A stretch of DNA of 59,807 nucleotides, taken from Coleofasciculaceae cyanobacterium RL_1_1 (GTDB taxonomy: Bacteria; Cyanobacteriota; Cyanobacteriia; Cyanobacteriales; Geitlerinemataceae). The notes beneath the pieces are model-generated. The model had not been told where the DNA came from and ran no database searches. It saw only the letters and a program-made list of their open reading frames with translations. Of the stretch, positions 59,207-59,807 are shown piece by piece; position 1 is the first letter of the stretch, and each line of letters opens with the position of its first letter. The stretch lies in NCBI GenBank assembly GCA_012033105.1, contig JAAUPN010000001.1, positions 1 through 59,807 of the forward strand, in the 5' to 3' direction. The position numbers were made by a program, and so were the translations under genes.

Positions 59207-59431
59207 CTAAATATTAATAAGTAAGTCCGAGAGCGAAAGGTTTAGATTGGAAGAAATGGTATAGAGATTTAGGAAAGAGATGTTACGCTCTCCCCGCTCT
59301 ACACCTCCTATGTACGTCCGGTCGAGATTGCACTTATCAGCAAAAGCTTCTTGAGATAAACCCTTTGCTTTTCGTATTTCTCTAATTCTGGAACCCAAAC
59401 GAATTAATCGCTCATCTTTTACTTTGCTCAT
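59207..59431 (-). CDS. Controller (C) protein of the restriction-modification system
   Basis: This is a 74-residue helix-turn-helix protein of the XRE/C-protein type: IREIRKAKGLSQEAFADKCN, then the recognition helix DRTYIGGVERGERNISF. C proteins act as homodimers that first activate and later repress their own and the endonuclease promoter, so that methylation precedes cutting. The upstream C-box and the downstream endonuclease gene fit this. Confidence 0.92.
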   Translation of the reverse strand: MSKVKDERLIRLGSRIREIRKAKGLSQEAFADKCNLDRTYIGGVERGERNISFLNLYTISSNLNLSLSDLLINI

Positions 59432-59456
59432 ACCGCTTAATACTGCTTGTATGAGG

Positions 59457-59480
59457 CTTATTAGTCCACGGACTATAAGT
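59457..59480 (-). promoter_or_regulatory. C-box operator of the controller gene
   Basis: Read on the minus strand, the site contains ACTTATAGTCC, then GT, then GGACTAATAAG, an almost perfect palindrome of two half-site pairs. The core resembles the C-box of Esp1396I-type systems (ACTTATAGTCCGTG). It is 26-49 nt upstream of the controller start. Confidence 0.8.
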
Positions 59481-59807
59481 ATCTACTTGCTTCGATCCCT
59501 TCCTCCCTCGACCCAACCGAAGACCAAAAACAAACCATCCGCAACCTCGGCAAACAACTCGATCGCCACCGCAAAACCGTACAAGCCACCCACCCCGACA
59601 TCACCATCACCGGCATGTACAACCTGCTCGAAAAAATCCGCGCAGGCCAACCCCTCACCAACAAAGACCGCGACTATAACGATCGCGCCCTCGTCACCAC
59701 CCTCAAACAAATCCACGACGACCTCGATCGCGCCACCCTCAACGCCTACGGCTGGGATGACTTAATCCCCCAGTGGGAACAAACCCTCACCCAACCCCTC
59801 TCCCAAC
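59480..59807 (+). pseudogene. C-terminal remnant of the MmeI-like enzyme, continuing past the window
   Basis: The open frame LLASIPSSLDPTEDQKQTIR, GKQLDRHRKTVQATHPDITI, TGMYNLLEKIRAGQPLT, LKQIHDDLDRATLNAYGW is characteristic of the C-terminal end of MmeI-like class I methyltransferase/nuclease fusions, where an H-R-K...HPD...GMYN...AYGW pattern occurs. No start codon or ribosome site precedes it in this frame, and it directly abuts the C-box. With the N-terminal part at 56713-57573 it belonged to one gene before the cassette entered. About 500 residues of the original protein are missing. Confidence 0.85.

Larger units (their letters stand above)
57574..59480. other. AT-rich inserted cassette carrying a BamHI-type restriction-modification system
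   Basis: Between the two halves of the MmeI-like gene, base composition drops sharply and codons favour A/T endings, unlike both flanks. The cassette holds the methyltransferase (plus strand), the endonuclease and the controller gene (minus strand), and little else. I see no integrase, transposase, long terminal repeat or target-site duplication. The exact borders are uncertain by some tens of bases. Homologous or illegitimate replacement is more likely than classical transposition. Confidence 0.75.

Noticed and set aside
59424-59765. 113-codon Pro/Thr/Ser-rich plus-strand ORF at the window end
   Set aside because: It is an out-of-frame reading of the MmeI-like C-terminal fragment, whose own frame matches the family.

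Overview
The window comes from a cyanobacterium. It carries a chlorophyll synthase (chlG), a PAM68-type photosystem II assembly factor, an Ssl2148/Psb35-like small membrane protein and the cyanobacterial gene order asd-dapA-rnj with tig divergent. HIP1-type octamers (GCGATCGC) and CGATCG are very frequent. I cannot name the genus. I see no rRNA, tRNA, CRISPR array or transposase gene.

Layout. 0-9 kb: Psb35-like protein, LCP wall-polymer ligase, chlG, a class A penicillin-binding protein, bioY, yebC, hisF. 9.4-18.8 kb: rnj-dapA-asd on the minus strand, a 1-kb spacer with a large nested inverted repeat, tig, a ROK sugar kinase, rpsO and PAM68. 19-25 kb: two paralogous pentapeptide-repeat proteins and a membrane TPR protein. 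25-32 kb: ribD, an SGNH hydrolase, a PIN toxin-antitoxin pair, nadC and a CIA30 protein. 32-43 kb: mscS, uppP, hemE, a VanW protein, a WecA/MraY-like transferase and a Ski2-like helicase. 43-50 kb: a cyclophilin fused to RTX repeats, then a cobalamin-uptake locus (tonB, terminator, B12 riboswitch, btuB-like receptor, btuF-like lipoprotein). 50-51.3 kb: non-coding DNA with diverged tandem units of about 240 bp. 51.3-56.4 kb: moeA, mutS2 and an unrecognised gene. 56.5-59.8 kb: a defence-gene replacement.

Most interesting locus. At the right end a MmeI-like fused restriction-modification gene is split. Its N-terminal nuclease part (56713 to about 57570) and its C-terminal part (about 59480 to the window end) flank an AT-rich cassette encoding a complete type II system: a beta-class DNA methyltransferase, a clear BamHI-family endonuclease with all four catalytic acids, and a small HTH controller protein. 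A near-palindromic C-box lies upstream of the controller gene, and a C-box-like half site lies upstream of the methyltransferase gene. The middle of the resident gene, which should hold its methyltransferase domain, is gone. One restriction system therefore seems to have replaced another in place.

Sequence quality. At least sixteen single-base indels, nearly all in short homopolymers, break otherwise intact conserved genes, including asd (twice), dapA, hemE and a ROK kinase (twice). Each is repaired by one base. Several of these genes are normally essential, so consensus errors are the best explanation. I therefore give such genes as single reconstructed CDSs and state where the frame breaks.
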